Origin: Peribolospora baueri
Taxonomy: Eukaryota; Basidiomycota; Peribolosporomycetes; Peribolosporales; Peribolosporaceae
Direction of reading: 5' to 3'
NCBI GenBank assembly: GCA_029717555.1
Contig: JAMDHS010000004.1
Coordinates: 124,001-188,000, forward strand
Length of the DNA: 64,000 bases
This document shows, in pieces, positions 59,985 through 64,000 of the stretch (position 1 is the first letter of the stretch; the number at the start of each line of letters is the position of its first letter). Position numbers and translations under genes: made by a program. Under the pieces are notes generated by a model, which saw only the letters and a list, made by a program, of their open reading frames with translations, did not search any database and was not told where the DNA came from.

Positions 59985-60421
59985 CAATCAGCCGTCAAGG
60001 CGTAAAAGAGTCGTGAAAATATCGTGCGGGGCGGTCGAGACGAGGTGCAGAAAGAGAAAAGAGGGGGGAAAGAGGAAAAGTGACAGTTTATATGGTGAGC
60101 AGAGTGACATGTGCAGATTGTCTCGAGACCGCCCTAGCCATCAGCCGAACCGCGTGCCCTTCTGGCCTTGCCCGTGCGGCGGCGGTGCAATGCTGAGCTG
60201 CAGTCGCGCCGCCCATCTGCACAGCCAGGCGCCGTTCCGCTTGCCCGCACGATGACGCAGGCTCCGACAACGAGCATGGACGCGTCACGCGCAAACGGCC
60301 GTAGGCGCACGGTGATCGGAAGTATAACCGGCGCGGCTAACCGGCCACCTCCCACAGTAGGCGAGTAGGCGCGAGGCACGGCGGGCATGGACGAGGCGTC
60401 GTCCATTTGAACTACGAATAC
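59985..60421. other. Intergenic region between Tyr/Gly repeat gene and WW gene
   Basis: 437 bases: upstream side of the repeat gene and 3' flank of the WW gene. No further features seen. Confidence 0.55.
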
Positions 60422-60935
60422 TCACTCGTCAAATATGGCCTGATTCATTCTCGGGTCCTCCCAAGTCGAATAGGGCGGGGTCTCCAAAACGTTGACCTGC
60501 AGGTAGGGAGGGTCGGCACCCGATCCGAACATCCGAGAATGTCCGAAATGAGCGTACTGCGGAAACGGCGATCGCCGGAGAAATAGGCCCGGGCCAAGAT
60601 AACGCTCTGGGAACAGGTGTCACTCACGAAGTAGGGCCGAGCGTATGTGGGATCCCATTCCTGGACCCAGCCTGACGAAAGCGAGGCGAGCGATTCGTAG
60701 CAAGGGGGAGGGGAGAATACACCTGGTCAGCATCGATCCAAGCTCGCCTGAATGGTCCAGTGCGCGACGGCATGTGTGAAGTGGAAACTCGTTCGCGAGT
60801 CGCTCCTTCCGTCCCCCGGGCTGGCGACTCACCGGTAGGAAGCCTTCTCCCGCCGATGCCCACGACGCCGGACACGACGCCGGGGTATCCGCCGCTGGGC
60901 GCCAGGCTGGGGGGAGGAGCATAGATGGTGGACAT
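60422..60935 (-). CDS. Small WW-domain protein
   Basis: Three exons, complement of 60422-60496, 60628-60671 and 60833-60935, 222 bases and 73 residues. Exon 1 encodes a Pro/Gly-rich N-terminus (MSTIYAPPPSLAPSGG); the splices then assemble LPTGWVQEWD, PTYARPYF and PYSTWEDPR, a complete WW domain (two Trp, the aromatic pair YF and the terminal Pro). WW domains bind Pro-rich ligands, so an adaptor role is likely. The ATG is in gccgccaccATGT, an excellent Kozak context. The same frame stays open upstream to an acceptor at 61181-61182, and joining exon 61284-61548 would add a longer Cys/Pro/Arg-rich N-terminus; that extension is less certain. The stop is the TGA directly after FDE. Confidence 0.72.
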
Positions 60936-63600
60936 GGTGGCGGCGCTCTTGGTAGTAGTGGTGGACTTTGGAGAGTGAGATCGACGTTTACGACGACCGA
61001 AGAGAGGGGGGAAGAGGGGTTCGGGGAGAGACGAGGACGGCGGAGAGTGTCGTCTCCTGTGATCGAACTGAGGGCGATACTCGGGTGGTTCAGGTCGGAG
61101 TGGAAGTGAAGATGGGGGAGGGCGTCGCCTCCGGTGGTCGAAATGGACTGTCCTTGCGGCCGATTTGCGAGGGTGGACGTCTGCAAAGGGGGGGCATACG
61201 AACGATGGGGTGTGCGGTCAGCTGCCAGGAGAGCACACGTGGCAAAACGTTGGAGAATGGCACAAAGGGGACGAGCAACGCACCTGGATAGGCGCCAGGC
61301 GGGTTTGGGGAGGAGGTGTGGTCGTGACAAGAGGTGGAGCAAGTGCAAGTGCGAGAGAAGCGGGAAGATGAATCGGACCAAGAAGGCGAAGGGCGGGAGG
61401 AGGCACAAGAGGCGGCACAAGAGGGACCGCAAAAGGAATGGCAGAGTGACGACGGTGATCGAGAGCCGCGTTGATCATGGTGCGAAGGCGGTGGTACGAG
61501 GGCGGTGACGAGATGGGCGGCGAGGGAGAGCCAAACGGAGTAGGTCATGGTGAGCGCGTCCCCGGGAGAAGGAGAATAAAGGGAGACGAGACGAGACGAG
61601 ACGAGACGAGACGAGACGAGTAGAATGGACGGGATAGAGGCGACGGCAAGGAGGACAGCGAGGGACAGAGGAGTAGGACGCTCGTCGTCGAAGAGGGACG
61701 ACGGAGGGCAAACAAAATATATGCATCAAGGACGCCACGGGGACGGAGGACGAGCGGGTAGAGAGGGCGCCGAGCATCCAGCCCAGCATCGTTGGAGGAT
61801 GCTGTGTGTGCCCGACCCCGTCTGCCGCATCTTTCGTCATCTCTCCCGTCCCGGAGAGAGACCGGGTGGATGGGGCAGAGGGAGCGCAAGAGAGAGTGTG
61901 TGCGAGAGAGGAGAGAGACACAACGCGTCCTCCCGGTGTCTGGCGAGAGAGGAGGAGGGGAAGAAAGACAGCGTCTCCATCTCCGTCCTCCGTCCCCTCG
62001 CCTCGCCCCGGAGATCGTCCTTCGTCTCCGTCCGTCCGTTCGTCGTGGATGGATAGCAAGCTGATCGGAATATGAAAATGAAGCGCGTCACCGCATCCCG
62101 GCGGTTCGATGGACCCTGAATGTGGGACACCCAACGTCCAATCCGCCCGTCCCCCGCAGTACCGGTAGGCGAAGGAAAGACGGGATGAGGTGTGATGACG
62201 CACGCTGTCTTATCGCTGGCGACTGACACCTCTTCGTTCCCGATCACATCACACCTCCGGCGGTCGTCGTCGTCGCCGGCGGCAGCATGGCTCCAAGCCA
62301 GGCCATCACTCGATCGACCTGAATCACAGCAGCGCGCGCCTCCCCTCGCTCGTCTCGTCTCGTTCGTCACTCACTCACTCACTCGCTCGCTCACCTGATT
62401 AGGGAAAAAGGGGCGGATGCCGATGCGGAGCGCTCGGTTCCTGATTCACGCGCAGGTCCGGTCGGTCCGGTGCGGTGAAAGTGGGCGGCCGATCGACTGG
62501 ACTGGACTTGGCCTAGACTGGATCGGTGCGGGATGTTGGTGTGACTGGGTGGCTCAATGTGTTCCAAGGCGATGGAGGGCCTGGGAGGACGGCGACGGAA
62601 GTGCAAGTAGGCACGCAATTGGCAATCGAATCGAGGGGGGGTTGTCTCGGGCTGCGGAGCGGCGGGCAGGTGGGGTGGCGGGCTGGTCCAAAACGAAAAG
62701 GATGGAAGGGTGGGTGTGAGACAGGGAGCGAATAGGAAGGAGCGGTGAGATCCACACACCTCGTTTTGTTTGTGTCTTTTTTTTCTTTTCGTTTCGGGTT
62801 TGGGTGGGATGGATGGAGGAGGGAGGGATGAAGGATGGATGGATGGGCTGGAGCGGGTGTAGAGAGATAGAGCGAAGTGTCCGACGACGCGTGCGTGGCG
62901 ACGACGAGGCGACGACGACGGCGACCGACGGCCTGGAGCGGCCTAACGACCAACTGGCCTTGGCTGGCTGGCGGCCCAGCGGACTGGACTCCGACTGGAC
63001 TGGCCTCGACTCGACTGACTGGCCGGCCTGACCGACCCGACCAACGACGGCCTCGGCCTCCGCCGTCCAGCCGTCTCCCGCGTGCTCGCCGCAGTTGCCC
63101 CCGCCCTTCTCCTTCCATCCGACCACGTTCCCTCCGACGCCGACTCCGGTCCACTGTATGTACGCAAACAAGTACAAGGAGGGAGAGGGAGGGAACGCTT
63201 GGCCAGCCGTCGTCCTCTATCCTATCCTTGTCGTGTCGTCCCGTCCGACGCCGAGGCCACCCATCCTCGTTTCTTCTCGTTTCTTCTCTTCTCTTCTTCA
63301 GTCACCGCGGGCGGGCAGGCATCGTCAGACGAAAGCCACGTCACGTCACGTCGCGCGCGACCGTACATCGATTGGATTTTACCCACTTCCCGTGGAAAAA
63401 ACAAAAGAAATGAAAAAAGGGAGAGGAGTAGAGCAAGGTCGAAGACCGGCGGAAGGAGGAGAAAATAAGAAAGACCACGTTTCGGACCGTGCGATGGGAG
63501 GAGAAGGAACAGGTACACGTACACGTACGCGTACGGGTACGGTCAGTGGACGAGACACCAACCAAACCAGGCCAGTTCCTCTCTCTTCCACCCGTTCCAT
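60936..63600. other. Intergenic region between WW gene and GPI-protein gene
   Basis: About 2.7 kb. A possible upstream exon or leader of the WW gene lies at 60936-61548. There is a (GAGAC)n tract at 61583-61620, CACTCACT repeats near 62370-62390, GGACTG/GACTGGACT repeats near 62495-62515 and 62975-63020, and GGATGGA repeats near 62805-62850. No other supported gene or RNA. Confidence 0.5.
61583..61620. repeat. (GAGAC)n pentanucleotide tract
   Basis: Seven or more perfect copies of gagac/acgag upstream of the possible first exon of the WW gene. Confidence 0.9.
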
Positions 63601-64000
63601 TCACAGCACCGCAACCCCGCCCACGACGCCCAAGCCGACAAGACCGGCGACGACGGCGGCCCCCCATACGGGCAGCGAGGCGCCGGAACTGGTGTGCCCC
63701 GAGAAGGCTGCGGTCGGAGAGGACTTGCTCGTCGCTGCCTCCGCCAGGGCAGAGGACATGGAGCTGGAGAAGTAAAGCGCGCATTCGCCCTGCACCGAAG
63801 GAGGGAAGGGAAAGGACGGATGAGGAGTGAACTGAATGACCTTTGATCAGACTACTCTCTCTCCTCGACCGACGATCGCGCTCTCACATCCGCGAGGGCC
63901 GTCGCGTTGGCAAGCTCCTGGGGGCAAGCAGTTGACCGACGTCGAATTGAAGGCGGGGCTTTCCGGGGCAATGCGATGAAAGAAGAGAAGAGAGGGTATG
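63601..64000 (-). CDS. Probable GPI-anchored surface protein, 3' end only (continues past right edge)
   Basis: Two terminal exons are visible, complement of 63601-63789 and 63888-63917; earlier exons lie beyond the window. The first codes ELANATALAD with an N-glycosylation site; the last starts GECALYFSSSMSS, continues with a Ser/Ala/Thr-rich stretch and ends in GASLPVWGAAVVAGL plus a hydrophobic tail to the stop. A small-residue site followed by a hydrophobic C-terminus is the pattern of a GPI-attachment signal, so the protein is probably anchored at the cell surface. The family cannot be told from this end. Both joins keep phase 0. Confidence 0.65.

Noticed and set aside
59664-60005. Plus-strand repeat open frame opposite the Tyr/Gly gene
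   Set aside because: It is the antisense of the 27-base repeats and has no start context or domain.
60671-60760. A short exon coding RAWIDADQ in the WW gene
   Set aside because: Including it breaks the frame of the WW domain; splicing 60833 directly to 60671 gives the intact LPTGWVQEWD.

Overview
This is a 64 kb piece of a GC-rich, intron-dense fungal nuclear genome. The genes have many short GT-AG introns of about 70-130 bases, and the set includes TEF1, ATG2, a TRK potassium transporter, an ADP/ATP carrier, a BAP31/Yet protein and an Ams2/Spt21-like GATA protein. Intron density, very small exons and protein similarity suggest a basidiomycete; Ustilaginomycotina or Pucciniomycotina would fit, but the exact group cannot be fixed by eye. 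No bacterial, plasmid or CRISPR features are present. I support 16 protein genes (two cut by the window edges), one intron-containing tRNA-Ser and one broken Ty3/Gypsy remnant.

Layout from left to right: 3' part of a two-HKD phospholipase-D-like gene (+, to 2856); ADP/ATP carrier (-, 4119-5597); PAS-kinase-like Ser/Thr kinase (-, 6559-10420); an apparently empty 3.7 kb divergent spacer; TEF1 (+, 14108-15831); BAP31-like ER protein (-, 16898-18197); GH63-family glucosidase (-, 19265-23899); ATG2 (-, 25236-32499); a 3 kb divergent spacer rich in simple repeats; Mks1-like regulator with DUF1752 and DUF3295-type regions (+, 35563-39741); tRNA-Ser(GCT) (-, 40311-40428) beside a Ty3/Gypsy fossil; TRK transporter (-, 41522-45145); secreted GH26-like glycosidase (-, 46560-47942); another large divergent spacer; mitochondrial carnitine carrier (+, 51367-53089); Ams2/Spt21-like GATA protein (+, 53660-57238); then four minus-strand genes: a His-rich protein, a Tyr/Gly repeat protein, a small WW-domain protein and the 3' end of a probable GPI-anchored protein that continues past the right edge.

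The content is mostly housekeeping: translation, mitochondrial nucleotide and carnitine exchange, K+ uptake, ER membrane biology, glycan or carbohydrate hydrolysis, and autophagy. Nutrient signalling recurs (PAS-kinase-like protein, ATG2, Mks1-like protein), and the ATG2 and Mks1-like genes are divergent across a shared spacer. Exon joins were worked out by hand; every complete multi-exon model closes to a whole number of codons. The most unusual features are a 6-base exon in the GH63 gene and a 10-base exon in the ADP/ATP carrier gene, homopolymer runs of about 30 bases inside two introns, and the adjacent pair of His- and Tyr/Gly-rich genes of unknown function. I did not see a clear new multi-gene system.
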